Positions 25,232 through 34,188 of a stretch of DNA of 64,000 bases are shown in pieces. The notes beneath the pieces are model-generated. The model had not been told where the DNA came from and made no database searches. It worked only from the letters and a program-made list of their open reading frames with translations. Position numbers and translations under genes: made by a program. How positions within the stretch are numbered: position 1 is the stretch's first letter; each line of letters opens with the position of its first letter. Origin of the DNA: Planctomycetota bacterium (lineage in GTDB: Bacteria; Planctomycetota; PUPC01; DSUN01); contig DAOOIT010000024.1 of NCBI GenBank assembly GCA_035384565.1, forward strand, positions 1 to 64,000. Direction: 5' to 3'.

Positions 25232-27025
25232 TCACTTGCGATGGAACTGACGCTCCAACTCCCCCAGAGAGAAGACCAGCGCGGTCGGGCGCCCGTGGGG
25301 GCAGGTGTCGGCCCGGGGCCCCAGCGCGGCCCGGCGGGCCAGCAGAGCGGCCGCCTCGCTCGCGCGGAGCGGGTCGCCCGCTTTCACCGCGGCCTTGCAG
25401 GCGAGCGCGCAGGCGAGGCGTCGCCGGTGGCGCTCGACCGCCGAGACGCCGGGGCCGCCCTCCCCTTCGTCCTCGGCCATCTCGGCGAGCAGGTCGTGGA
25501 CGAGGGTGCCCACGTCGAGGTCGCGCGTCAGCCGCGGCACGGCGCGCACGGTCAACGCGTCGCCGCCGAACAGCTCGGCCTCCAGCCCCAGGGCGCGCAG
25601 CGGCTCGAGCGCTCCGGCGGCGAGGGCCGCCTCGGCGGCGCTCAGCGGCACCACCTCGGGCATCAGGAGGCGCTGGGCCTCGACCTTCGCCTCGGCGCTC
25701 CGCTGCAACAGCTCCTCGTACAGCACGCGCTCGTGGAGCGCGTGCTGGTCGGTCACGCGGAAGCCCTCGGGCGTTTCCTCGACCAGGTACGTGCCGTGGA
25801 GCTGGAGGAAGGCGGGCGGCGCGTCGGGCGCGGCGAAGGGATCGGCCGGCGCCGGCACGGTGCGGGGCCGGGTGCGCGCGTCGTCGAGGTGCTCGGGGGC
25901 CGCGGCAAAGGGCAGCCGCGGCGTCACCGGCGGCGAGCGCAGGGCGAATTCCTCCGCGGCACGCGCGGGCGCCGACCGGCGCACGTGGTCCCAGGATGGC
26001 GGCACCGGCGCGCTCGGGCGCAGCGGCGGGGCCAGGTCGGCCGCGGCCAGCGCGGCCCGCAGGGCGCCCAGCACGCTCGCGAACACTCGCCGGCCCTGGC
26101 GGAAGCGCACCTCGATCTTCGTCGGGTGCACGTTGAAGTCGGCCTCGCGCGGGTCAATCTGAAGGAACAGGAAGAGGGCGGGGTAGCGCCCGCGCGGCAG
26201 CAGCCCCTCGTAGGCCTGGCGTATGGCGCTGGCGAGGGCCTTGTCGCGCACGTAGCGGCGGTTGAGGAAGAGGAACTGCATGCCGGTGGACGCCCGGGCG
26301 TGGTCGGGCGGAGCCGCGAGGCCCTCGATGGCGAGCGGCCCGTCGCCGCCCGACACGGGCAGCAGCGCCCCTGCCAGGTCGGCCCCCACGAACGCGGCGA
26401 TCCGCTCGCGGCGGCTGTTCGTGGGCGGGGCGTTGAGCAGCGTCTTGCCGTCGTTCGACACGCGGAAGTGGATCTGCTCGTGGGGCAGGGCGATGCGGGT
26501 CACCATGTCCATCACGTGCCCGAGCTCGGTGCGGGCCGAGCGCAGGAACTTCTGCCGCGCGGGCGTGTTGTAGAAGAGGTTGCGCACCTCCACCGTGGTG
26601 CCCTGGGGCGCCCCGGCCGCCTTCGGCTCGGTGCGCTGGCCGCCGGCCACCTCGATCTCGGTGCCCGCCGCGGCGTCGCGCGGGCGCGACACCAGGCGCA
26701 CCTGGGCCACCGAGCCGATGCTCGGCAGCGCCTCGCCGCGGAAGCCCAAGGTCGTGATGAAGAACAGGTCGTCCGACGTCCGCAGCTTGCTCGTGGCGTG
26801 CCGCCCGAAGCACTTCACCACGTCCTCGGCGTCCATCCCGCTGCCATCGTCGGTCACCCGCACCAGCTTGCGGCCGCCGTCCTCGAGCTGAACCTCGATG
26901 CGGGTGGCGCCCGCGTCAATGGCGTTCTCGACCAGTTCCTTGACCACGGAGGCCGGACGCTCGATCACCTCGCCGGCGGCGATCTTGTTGGCCACGAGAT
27001 CGGGCAGTTCCCGGATCATGCCCAC
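25232..27025 (-). CDS. mutL: DNA mismatch repair protein MutL
   Basis: 597 aa MutL, the matchmaker between MutS and downstream nicking and helicase steps. The GTG start at 27025 has GGAGGAG eight nt upstream; ATG two codons later is an alternative. The GHKL ATPase motifs are intact: ELVENAIDAGA, TDDGSGM, GRHATSK and GFRGEAL. The C-terminal domain has the metal-dependent endonuclease motif DQHALHERVLYEE, matching DQHA-x2-E-x4-E, together with ACK (LACKAAVKAGD) and CPHGRPT. So this is the nicking MutL type found in bacteria without MutH. No mutS is in the window. The downstream neighbour is a beta-helix gene, 16 bp away. Confidence 0.97.
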   Translation of the reverse strand: MGMIRELPDLVANKIAAGEVIERPASVVKELVENAIDAGATRIEVQLEDGGRKLVRVTDDGSGMDAEDVVKCFGRHATSKLRTSDDLFFITTLGFRGEALPSIGSVAQVRLVSRPRDAAAGTEIEVAGGQRTEPKAAGAPQGTTVEVRNLFYNTPARQKFLRSARTELGHVMDMVTRIALPHEQIHFRVSNDGKTLLNAPPTNSRRERIAAFVGADLAGALLPVSGGDGPLAIEGLAAPPDHARASTGMQFLFLNRRYVRDKALASAIRQAYEGLLPRGRYPALFLFLQIDPREADFNVHPTKIEVRFRQGRRVFASVLGALRAALAAADLAPPLRPSAPVPPSWDHVRRSAPARAAEEFALRSPPVTPRLPFAAAPEHLDDARTRPRTVPAPADPFAAPDAPPAFLQLHGTYLVEETPEGFRVTDQHALHERVLYEELLQRSAEAKVEAQRLLMPEVVPLSAAEAALAAGALEPLRALGLEAELFGGDALTVRAVPRLTRDLDVGTLVHDLLAEMAEDEGEGGPGVSAVERHRRRLACALACKAAVKAGDPLRASEAAALLARRAALGPRADTCPHGRPTALVFSLGELERQFHRK

Positions 27026-27122
27026 GCGGCAATCTCCTCCTGGAAGGGATTCGCCGCGGGCGGCCGCGGCGTGACTCTTTCGAGGAGCTGAACGTGCGGC
27101 GCAGGGTGTCGGGCCGGCCGCC

Positions 27123-28175
27123 TCAGCCCAGCTCGGCCGCGGGCCCGTCCCCCTGCACTACCTGGCCGATGACCGCGGCGCGTTCCCCCGCGCGGCGAAT
27201 GCGCCGGACCGCGGCGTCGGCGTAGAACGGCGCGACGATCGCCACCATGCCCACGCCCAGGTTGAACGTGCGCCGCATCTCGTCGTCGCCCAGGCCCCCG
27301 AGCCGCTGCACCACGGCGAAGACGGGCTGGCTGGGCAGGGCGGCCCGGTCGAGGCGCGCCACGCAACGCCGCCCCATCGCGCGCTGGAGCCCGGGCAGCA
27401 GGCCGCCGTTGCCGACGTGGGCCAGACCGTGCACGACCCCCTTCACGCGGTAGCGTTCGAGCACGGCGCGGACGGCTTTCGCGTAGACCCGCGCGGGGCG
27501 CAGCAGCTCCTCGCGCAGGGGGCGCCGCAGCTCGAGCAGCACCTCGTCGAGCTGCGCCGGCCGCGCCCCCAGGAGCGTCTGGCGCACCCACGCGTCGCCG
27601 CTCCCGTGGAGCCCCGCCGACTCGATGCCCACCAACACATCGCCGGGCCGCACCTTCTGCGGCCCGTGGAGGAGGCGCTCGCGTTCCACCATGCCCACCA
27701 CGAAGCCGGTCAGATCGTAGGGGCCGGGCGCGCAGGCGCCGGGGCGCACGTCAGTCATGCCGCCCAGCAGCGCGCAATCGGCCTGCCGGCAACCCGCGGC
27801 GATGCCGCGAAGGACCTGGAGCGCGACCGCGGGATCGGGCTCCCCCGTCGCCAGCCGGTGGACGAGGAACAGCGGCAGAGCGCCCCGCGCGAGCACTTCG
27901 TTCACGCAGGCCGCCGCGAGGCTCAGCCCCACGGACTCGTGTTCGGCCGGGTCCCGCGCGAGTTGCGGCTTCGGGCCCACGCCGCCGATGCCGGCCGCGA
28001 GCACCGGATTGCGGCAACGCCGGGCGAAGAGCCCCACCTGGCCCGGCATCGAGTAGAGGGCCGCCGCGCCCTCCTCGCCCTCGAGCACCGCCGGCCCGTA
28101 GGTCGAGCGGAACTGCCGCAGCACCTCCGCCTGGAACTGCTCTGCGCCGGCGCCACCGCCCTGCCCTGAACCCAT
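27123..28175 (-). CDS. Divergent PurM-like (AIR synthetase superfamily) protein
   Basis: 350 aa from the ATG at 28175 (GGGAGA upstream). It has the overall layout of phosphoribosylformylglycinamidine cyclo-ligase: CVNEVLARGALPLFLVH, GIAAGCRQADCALLGG, YDLTGFVVGMVERE, RPGDVLVGIESAGLHGSG, AHVGNGGLLP and RRTFNLGVGM. Several usual catalytic or nucleotide-site motifs are changed: GTDGVGTKL reads IGGVGPKPQL, GGETAEMPG reads GGMTDVRPG, and HITGGG reads HVGNGG. It may be a diverged PurM still serving purine synthesis, or a paralogue with another role. No other purine genes are nearby. Its promoter is at 28242-28270. Confidence 0.7.
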   Translation of the reverse strand: MGSGQGGGAGAEQFQAEVLRQFRSTYGPAVLEGEEGAAALYSMPGQVGLFARRCRNPVLAAGIGGVGPKPQLARDPAEHESVGLSLAAACVNEVLARGALPLFLVHRLATGEPDPAVALQVLRGIAAGCRQADCALLGGMTDVRPGACAPGPYDLTGFVVGMVERERLLHGPQKVRPGDVLVGIESAGLHGSGDAWVRQTLLGARPAQLDEVLLELRRPLREELLRPARVYAKAVRAVLERYRVKGVVHGLAHVGNGGLLPGLQRAMGRRCVARLDRAALPSQPVFAVVQRLGGLGDDEMRRTFNLGVGMVAIVAPFYADAAVRRIRRAGERAAVIGQVVQGDGPAAELG

Positions 28176-28241
28176 CGCCGAGTCTCCCGCCAGGCCGCCG
28201 CTGCCCGGGGCGCTGCCCGCGCGCGTCCGCCGTCCGGCCCG

Positions 28242-28270
28242 AGTGTAACGCAACCGCGCCCCCTTGTCAA
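28242..28270 (-). promoter_or_regulatory. Near-consensus promoter for the PurM-like gene
   Basis: Minus-strand TTGACA (28270-28265), a 17-bp spacer and TACACT (28247-28242). Confidence 0.6.
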
Positions 28271-28306
28271 CCACGGCTCCAGGGCGGGCGGGGGCAGGCC
28301 GCCAGG

Positions 28307-28335
28307 TTGACTTTGGCGCGCGCGGCTGCTAGAAT
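28307..28335 (+). promoter_or_regulatory. Sigma70-like promoter for the GT2 gene
   Basis: TTGACT (28307-28312), a 17-bp spacer and TAGAAT (28330-28335), with a leader of about 40 nt to the ATG at 28380. Confidence 0.6.
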
Positions 28336-28379
28336 CCCGGCGGCGTTTCGCCTTCCCGGCATCCGGAGGCGGCAGGGGC

Positions 28380-29267
28380 ATGGCCAAGCTCAGCGTCGTC
28401 GTGCCCGTCTACAACGAGGAGCGGGCCGTCGCGGCGGTCCTCGCCGATCTCGACGCGGCGCTGCGTCGCGCCCCGGAGATCGCGGCCTTCGAGATTCTGG
28501 TGGTGGACGACGGCTCGACCGACGGTACGGCCCGCGCCGTGCAGGCGGCCGCCGAGGGCCGCCCCGCCGTCCGCCTGCTCGCGCGCGACCGCAACCGCGG
28601 CTACGGCTCGGCCCTCAAGCACGGCATCCGGCACGCGGCCCACGACCTGATCGCCATCGTGGACGGCGACGGGTCGTATCCCGCCGAGCAGTTGCCCGAG
28701 CTGCTTCGGGCGATGGGCGATGCGGCCATGGTGGTGGGCGCGCGCACGCGCGCCGGCGCCGTGCCCCTGCTGCGCCGCCCCGCCAAGTGGCTCCTCACCC
28801 GGCTCGCCAGCTATCTGGCCGACGAGAGGATCCCCGACCTCAATTCGGGCCTGCGCGTCTTCCGCCGCGACGTCTACCGCCGCCACGAGAACCTGCTGCC
28901 CCGCCGGTTCTCGTTCACCACCACGCTCACGCTGGCCGTGCTGTGCGACGACCTGCCCGTGGTCTTCGTGCCGATCGAGTACCGGCCGCGCGTGGGCCGC
29001 TCCAAGATCCGCCCGCTGCGCGACTCGCTCAACTTCCTCCTCCTCATCACCCGCACCATCACCCACTTCCGCCCGCTCAAGGTCCTCGGGCCGCTCGCCG
29101 CCGTCACCTTTCTGGCCGGCGCCGTCAAGGGCGCCTGGGACCTTCTCTGGCCGAGCGACCCCGCGATCGGGCCGAACCTCAAGACCTCCGACCTCCTGCT
29201 CCTGGTGGCCGGGGTGCAGCTCTTCGCGCTGGCGATGCTGGCCGATCTGGTGGCCAAGCGGCGGTGA
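28380..29267 (+). CDS. Family 2 glycosyltransferase, polyprenyl-phosphate type
   Basis: 295 aa GT-A glycosyltransferase. It opens with LSVVVPVYNEERAV and has the nucleotide-sugar site VVDDGSTDGT, the metal-binding IVDGDGSYP, and the family segment LNSGLRVFRRDVYR. The C-terminal 65 residues hold two hydrophobic segments (VLGPLAAVTFLAGAVKGAW; LLLVAGVQLFALAMLADLV) as in dolichol/undecaprenyl-phosphate sugar transferases. It probably loads a sugar onto a lipid carrier at the inner membrane for glycan or glycoprotein synthesis. The GT39 gene at 40547 is the kind of enzyme that would use such a product, but it is 11 kb away. Confidence 0.88.
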   Translation: MAKLSVVVPVYNEERAVAAVLADLDAALRRAPEIAAFEILVVDDGSTDGTARAVQAAAEGRPAVRLLARDRNRGYGSALKHGIRHAAHDLIAIVDGDGSYPAEQLPELLRAMGDAAMVVGARTRAGAVPLLRRPAKWLLTRLASYLADERIPDLNSGLRVFRRDVYRRHENLLPRRFSFTTTLTLAVLCDDLPVVFVPIEYRPRVGRSKIRPLRDSLNFLLLITRTITHFRPLKVLGPLAAVTFLAGAVKGAWDLLWPSDPAIGPNLKTSDLLLLVAGVQLFALAMLADLVAKRR

Positions 29268-29380
29268 GAGGGAGGCGTCCCGTTCCGGGACGAGGGCCGC
29301 CGCGGCTCATGGCCTCGAGCTGTGTCGCTCGCGGCCAGAATTCGCGGCGTCGCAGTCCCGCGTGGACTTCCGCACAGACC

Positions 29381-29947
29381 CTAGAGCCCCGGGAGGCCGA
29401 GGGGCACGTTCATCTTCGCTTGCAGCGCGTCGCGAATCGTCTTCCAGCCCTCTTCGGTGATCGTCCACTCCGCGCCAATCAGCCTGACCTGCACGTTGGC
29501 GAACTCGTAGACGTCCGCCGTGCCGATGTTGAGCAGCCGGTAGCTGAGGATGGTCCCCGTGACATCCGTCTCGCGGTTCACGGTGAACACATCGGCCTGC
29601 TCGGGCTTCAGCTCCCGGAAGAAGAACGTGATGCTCGTCGGGATGCCGTTCGTGTCCAGTTGCTGGAACCGGATGTCGGTCTTCTGCAACGACTTCACCG
29701 ACACGGGGCCCAGGGGCAGTTCCTTGGCGGCGGCCGGCGTTTCGGCCCGGGGGCTTGTGAGGTCGCCCAGCCACTGGCGCAGCTTGCCCGACCGCATCAG
29801 CACCGCGTAGAGCACGAACGCGCCCATCAGCACGAGCGGCACGGCCACGCAGATCGCCAGGATCACGTATCTCCTGTTCTCTTCGCGGCGCTCGAGCCGC
29901 TCGCTCATATCCACGTACCAGTCAATATCTTCCTTGGCCTTGGGCAT
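29381..29947 (-). CDS. Single-pass membrane protein, unknown function
   Basis: 188 aa. The start MPKAKEDIDWYVDMSERLERREENRR is charged, followed by one membrane segment (YVILAICVAVPLVLMGAFVL) and an outer domain of about 130 residues with predicted beta structure (SITFFFRELKPEQADVF, GTADVYEFANVQVRLIGAEW). I do not recognise it. It stands alone between the GT2 and subtilase genes, convergent with the first. No lipobox or catalytic motif is visible. Confidence 0.6.
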   Translation of the reverse strand: MPKAKEDIDWYVDMSERLERREENRRYVILAICVAVPLVLMGAFVLYAVLMRSGKLRQWLGDLTSPRAETPAAAKELPLGPVSVKSLQKTDIRFQQLDTNGIPTSITFFFRELKPEQADVFTVNRETDVTGTILSYRLLNIGTADVYEFANVQVRLIGAEWTITEEGWKTIRDALQAKMNVPLGLPGL

Positions 29948-30074
29948 TCACAGGCTCCCTGGCGACAGGGTGTACGGCCCACCTGACCAGAGGGGTGCGC
30001 GGCGGACAGCCGCTCCCATTGTATGTCTGGCGCCATGCAATGTCAAACCGCAGGGCAGGCGGTGGACGAGGGAT

Positions 30075-30103
30075 TTGACAGGCGGCGCGAGTTGGTGTAA
30101 GCT
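30075..30103 (+). promoter_or_regulatory. Promoter for the subtilase gene
   Basis: Consensus TTGACA (30075-30080), a 17-bp spacer and TAAGCT (30098-30103). The leader to 30217 would be about 110 nt. Confidence 0.5.
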
Positions 30104-30216
30104 ATCCACGAGTTCCGAGCGCCGAGGAAGTGAATCCCCCCTTGTCGTGTGCCAGGAAACCTGCCCGGCACACCCCCACGCCGTATGCAGGGACAACGAC
30201 CGCGGAGGCCTTGTCC

Positions 30217-32580
30217 ATGGTGAGAGTCCGGCTCTCGGGTGTTGGTGCGGCCCTGGTGATGGCAGCGGCGGCGGTGTGGGCGGGAGCGCCCGGCGGCGAG
30301 GGAGGGCGGCCGGGACGCGTGTTGTACCAGCTCAAGCGCGGCGCCAGCGCGGCGCAGTTGCAGGCCCTGGACGCGCGCGGCAAGGCCCACGGCCTGGCCA
30401 CGCTTCGCACGCTCCAGGGGCTGGGTGTGCAGGTGGCGCAGATCGCCCGCGGCCAGAGCGCCGAGCGCGAGGTGTGCGCCGACCTGCTGGCCACGGGCGC
30501 CGTGGCGTTCGCCGAGCCCGACGCCCTGGTGCCCCCCGTCGCCCTGCCCAACGACACCTACTACGGCAGCCAGTGGCAGCACGCCTGCATCAATTCCCCC
30601 GGGGCCTGGGACCGCACGACCGGCAGCCCCTCGGTGCTCGCCGCCGTGTGCGACACGGGCGTGAGCTCGACCCACCCCGACCTCGCGGCCAACCTCCAGC
30701 TCCCGGGCTATAACGCCGTGGACGGCTCGACGAACACCGAGCCCGTCTACAACCACGGCACCGGCGTGGCCGGCTGCATCGGCGCCGTGGGCAACAACGG
30801 GGCCGGCGTGGCCGGCGTGGCCTGGACCGTGAAGATCCTGCCCATCCGCATCACCAACACGTCGGACGGCCTGGCCTACGTGTCCGACGCGGCCAATGGC
30901 ATCCGCTACGCTGCCGACCGCGGGGCCAAGGTGGTCAACCTGAGCTACCTGATGGCCGGCTACTCCACGATTGACGCTGCCGCGCAGTACCTCCGCGGCA
31001 AGGGCGGCCTGCTCTTCGTGGCCGCCGGCAACAACGGCCAGGACCCGGGCTGGCCCGACTTCGCGTCGTTCGTGGCCGTGGGCGCCACCGACAGCGCCGA
31101 CAACAAGGCGAGCTGGTCCAACTACGGCGCCTACATAGACATCGTGGCCCCCGGCGTCGGCGTCTACTCCACCACGGGCGCCAGCAGCTACGGCTCGATG
31201 AGCGGCACGTCCTTCTCGTCGCCCATCGCGGCCGGGCTGGGCGCGCTCCTCTACTCGATCAACCCGTCTGCCACCCCGGCCGAGGTCGAGAACGTCCTCT
31301 TCACCACCTGCAAGGACCTCGGGGCCGCGGGCGAGGACAACGTGTTCGGCCACGGGCGCATTGACGCCGCGGCCGCCGTCGCCAGGATGGCCAACGCGCG
31401 GCCCAACAGCCCGCCCCTCGCCGTGGCCGCCGCCAGTCCCACGAGCGGCGTGGCTCCGCTGGCGGTGACCTTCGACGGCTCGAGCTCGACCGACGCCGAC
31501 GGCGCCATCGCGTCGTACCAGTGGGCCTTCGGCGACGGCGCCTCGGCCGCCGGCGCCACCCCCGCGCACACCTACACCGCGCCCGGCACCTACACGGCCA
31601 CCCTCACCGTCACCGACAACCAGGGGGCCACCGACACCGACAGCGTCCAGATCACCGTAGACCCCGACCCGTCGCGGGTCGTGTTCGTGAAGAGCATCGA
31701 CATGGCCCTTCGCAGCGTGCCGGCCGGCACCCTCGCCCTGGCCACGGTGAGCATCATGGACATCGCGGGCGCGCCCGTGCCCGGCGCCACCGTGAGCGGC
31801 TCGTGGAGCAGCCCCAAGGCGGGCACCGCCGCCGGCGTCACGGGAGCCGACGGCACGGTGACGCTCGAGTCGCCCAAGGTCAAGGGCAGCCCTCTCACGT
31901 TCACGATCACCGTCACGGGCGTTTCGGCCTCGGGCTACACGTACGACCCGAGCTTGAATCTGGAGACGACCGATTCGATCTCGACGGGCAGCGCGGTCAA
32001 CCAGCCGCCGAAGGCCGTGGCCGCGGCCACCCCGACCGCCGGCCAGGCGCCGCTGACCGTGGACTTCAGCGGCGCAGGGTCGTCGGACCCCGACGGGCAG
32101 ATCGCGTCGTACCAGTGGAACTTTGGCGACGGCACGACGGGCAGCGGGGCCGCCGTGCAGCACGTCTACTGGTCGCCCGGCACCTACACGGCCACGCTCA
32201 CCGTCACCGACAACCAGGGCGCCGCGGGCACGGCCCAGGTCGTGATCGTCGTCTCCGACAGCACGGCCGAGTTCATCTGCGTGAAGAGCATCGCGCTGCG
32301 GCTGGTCGCGCAGCCGGGGGGCACGGCCATCGAGGCCACGGTCAGCATCGTGACCGGCGCGGGCGCGCCCGTGGCGGGCGCCACGGTGGCAGGGCAGTGG
32401 AGCGGCATCGTCACCGGCTCGGCCACGGCCGCCACCGACGCCGCGGGCCACGCCGTGTTCCTCTCGCGCAAGACCAAGAGCTCCGGCACCGCCACCTTCA
32501 CGGTCACCGGCGTCACCCACGGCGGCTGCGTCTACGACCCGGCGGCGAACGGGGAGACGAGCGCTTCGATCACCAAGTAG
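30217..32580 (+). CDS. Secreted subtilisin-like serine protease with PKD domains
   Basis: 787 aa from the ATG at 30217 (GGAGG eight nt upstream) with a signal peptide (VGAALVMAAAAVWAGA). A prodomain-like segment precedes an S8 catalytic domain whose triad is complete: Asp146 (VCDTGVSS), His180 (NHGTGVAG) and Ser332 (GTSFSSP), with the oxyanion Asn in AAGNNG. After it come two repeats of a PKD domain (ASYQWAFGDG, ASYQWNFGDG) each followed by an Ig-like domain (VFVKSIDMALRSVPAGTLA; ICVKSIALRLVAQPGG). The duplicated PKD-plus-Ig unit suggests extracellular anchoring or substrate binding. Probably an extracellular protein-degrading enzyme. Confidence 0.92.
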   Translation: MVRVRLSGVGAALVMAAAAVWAGAPGGEGGRPGRVLYQLKRGASAAQLQALDARGKAHGLATLRTLQGLGVQVAQIARGQSAEREVCADLLATGAVAFAEPDALVPPVALPNDTYYGSQWQHACINSPGAWDRTTGSPSVLAAVCDTGVSSTHPDLAANLQLPGYNAVDGSTNTEPVYNHGTGVAGCIGAVGNNGAGVAGVAWTVKILPIRITNTSDGLAYVSDAANGIRYAADRGAKVVNLSYLMAGYSTIDAAAQYLRGKGGLLFVAAGNNGQDPGWPDFASFVAVGATDSADNKASWSNYGAYIDIVAPGVGVYSTTGASSYGSMSGTSFSSPIAAGLGALLYSINPSATPAEVENVLFTTCKDLGAAGEDNVFGHGRIDAAAAVARMANARPNSPPLAVAAASPTSGVAPLAVTFDGSSSTDADGAIASYQWAFGDGASAAGATPAHTYTAPGTYTATLTVTDNQGATDTDSVQITVDPDPSRVVFVKSIDMALRSVPAGTLALATVSIMDIAGAPVPGATVSGSWSSPKAGTAAGVTGADGTVTLESPKVKGSPLTFTITVTGVSASGYTYDPSLNLETTDSISTGSAVNQPPKAVAAATPTAGQAPLTVDFSGAGSSDPDGQIASYQWNFGDGTTGSGAAVQHVYWSPGTYTATLTVTDNQGAAGTAQVVIVVSDSTAEFICVKSIALRLVAQPGGTAIEATVSIVTGAGAPVAGATVAGQWSGIVTGSATAATDAAGHAVFLSRKTKSSGTATFTVTGVTHGGCVYDPAANGETSASITK

Positions 32581-32731
32581 CCGGCGCAGCCCCACACCCG
32601 GCCCGAGGGCAAGCCGTCGGGGGCGACCGGCTCGGCACTCGAGGCGATCTGACCCGGCGCGAAGGCCGGGACCATGAGGAGCAGAGAGCAGATGCCTGGC
32701 ACCGCGCCTCGCGCGGGCTGCTGCTGTGCGC

Positions 32732-33820
32732 TCAGATGATCTCGAGGTAATCCCTGTCCGGCAGCTTCGGGAATGGCGCGGTGGGCAGCGTCTGATACCA
32801 GAAGGCCACCGACGCAATGTCGTCCTGGAGCGGCAGGTAGCGGCCGCCGTCGCGCCAGCCCAGGGCCTGAATCGTCACCCGCAGATCGCGCTCGAAGCGT
32901 ATCGGGTCCATCACGTGCCAGCGGTACATCGAGAAGCGCATCTGCGAGCGATACGTGCCGTCGGGGCGGAACACCTGCATCCCGAGGAACGGCGTGGAGT
33001 AGGGCGTGTACTGGCCGGCCACGTCCCAGTTGTAGCACCCGCCGAAGTAATCCTCGGTGCCCGTGCCGCAGATGGTGGGGAACTCGCCGTCGCCGTCGAG
33101 ATAGAACTTGATCTCCCCCTCGCCCCACCAGCCCGAGTTGTTGACGCCCCAGGCGAGGGCGGTGCCGACGTAGTGCCCCGTGCCGCGCACGCCGTCGAGG
33201 ATCGTGTGGACCTCCTTGTAGGGCAGCGGGTTGCTGCGGCGGAACTGGGCGTGGAAGTAGGCCGCGTCGTCGGGCACCTCCGTCAACGTGTAGTCAATCT
33301 GGTAGTAGCACGTGATGTCGTCGTTGTGGCGGTTCTCCAGCGTGATGCGGCATTCCTTGCGGAAGGGCATCTCCCAGTAGCAGTTGTAGGCGCGGTTGGG
33401 GTTCACGGCCACGGGCAGCGAGTTGATCTGCGCGTATTGCCCCCAGGGCGAGGCGAAGAAATCGGCGGCAGGGCACTCGACCGACGGCTGCTCCTGCCCG
33501 TCCCAGTAGAAGCGCAGGATGTAGAAGCGTGCCTGGGCGCCCTTGAGCGACAGGTCGCCCGTGATCCAGATGTGCTGAATCGCCCCTGAGCCTTTGATAT
33601 GCGCGAGCGTGAACGTCTCGCCCGCCTTGATGCGGACGCTGGGGGAGACCTTCCAGCCCTGGCCGAGGTCGCGGGCGCAGCGGGCGCCTGTGCCTTCGGT
33701 CGCCATGCCGGCCTTGCCCTTTTCGCCCGTGAAGTTCTCCGCGCAGATCGAGCGCGTCTTCGCCCGCGACACCCGCGACAGATTCCCCAGCCCCATGCCC
33801 AGACCGTTGAACCCGCTCAT
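32732..33820 (-). CDS. GH172 (DUF2961) family glycoside hydrolase
   Basis: 362 aa from the ATG at 33820. The sequence follows the DUF2961 family, now placed in GH172 with fructofuranosidase and related activities: SPSVRIKAGETFTLAHIKGSG, WDGQEQPSVECPAADFF, LPYKEVHTILDGVRGTGHYVG, GWWGEGEIKFYLDGDGEFPTI and GTGTEDYFGG. The last two strings hold acidic residues seen in the active site of family members (WGEGE and TGTEDYF). It has no signal peptide, so it is probably cytoplasmic. A diverged copy of its first 83 bases lies alone at 34590-34672. The stop is 151 bp from the end of the convergent subtilase gene. Confidence 0.88.
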   Translation of the reverse strand: MSGFNGLGMGLGNLSRVSRAKTRSICAENFTGEKGKAGMATEGTGARCARDLGQGWKVSPSVRIKAGETFTLAHIKGSGAIQHIWITGDLSLKGAQARFYILRFYWDGQEQPSVECPAADFFASPWGQYAQINSLPVAVNPNRAYNCYWEMPFRKECRITLENRHNDDITCYYQIDYTLTEVPDDAAYFHAQFRRSNPLPYKEVHTILDGVRGTGHYVGTALAWGVNNSGWWGEGEIKFYLDGDGEFPTICGTGTEDYFGGCYNWDVAGQYTPYSTPFLGMQVFRPDGTYRSQMRFSMYRWHVMDPIRFERDLRVTIQALGWRDGGRYLPLQDDIASVAFWYQTLPTAPFPKLPDRDYLEII

Positions 33821-33864
33821 TGTCAACCCTTTCCGCGCCCGCGCACTGAGGCAACGCCGCATGC

Positions 33865-33893
33865 TTGACAATCACACGCAGAGGGATTATACA
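33865..33893 (+). promoter_or_regulatory. Near-consensus promoter for the DUF433/DUF5615 pair
   Basis: TTGACA (33865-33870), a 17-bp spacer and TATACA (33888-33893). It is among the best promoters in the window, suiting a toxin-antitoxin-like operon. Confidence 0.65.
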
Positions 33894-33938
33894 TGGGATT
33901 GAGGGAAGTGCAACACCGTGGGCAGCGGAGCGCAGCCG

Positions 33939-34178
33939 ATGGATGACAAGGTGCTGGAGCGTATCAGCCTGAACCCGCGTGTCATGGTGGGCAAGCCCGT
34001 GATCCGGGGCACGCGGATTCCCGTGGAACTCATCGTCCGCATGCTGGGACAGGGCATACCGGAGGACGAGATTCTGCGGGAGTATCCACGCCTCGAGCCG
34101 GAGGACATCCGGGCTGCCCTCGCCTATGCCGCCGAGGTCCTCGCCGACGAGGATGTCTTCGCCCTGACGCCCGCTTAG
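33939..34178 (+). CDS. DUF433 antitoxin-like protein
   Basis: 79 aa from the ATG at 33939, which has GGAG eight nt upstream (a GTG at 33918 is an alternative). It matches the DUF433 family: NPRVMVGKPVIRGTRIPVELI, then EDEILREYPRLEPEDIRAAL, the helix-turn-helix-like segment. DUF433 proteins are predicted DNA-binding antitoxins that pair with DUF5615 PIN-like proteins, which is the next gene, starting 10 nt after this stop. It would repress the pair and neutralise the partner. Confidence 0.9.
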   Translation: MDDKVLERISLNPRVMVGKPVIRGTRIPVELIVRMLGQGIPEDEILREYPRLEPEDIRAALAYAAEVLADEDVFALTPA

Positions 34179-34188
34179 GCTCCCGCTC

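Noticed and set aside
22876..26136. Plus-strand open frame of 1086 codons
   Set aside because: It runs antisense to the beta-helix gene and mutL, whose motifs are unmistakable. High GC opens long frames on the other strand; composition is V/A/G/R-biased and no domain is visible.
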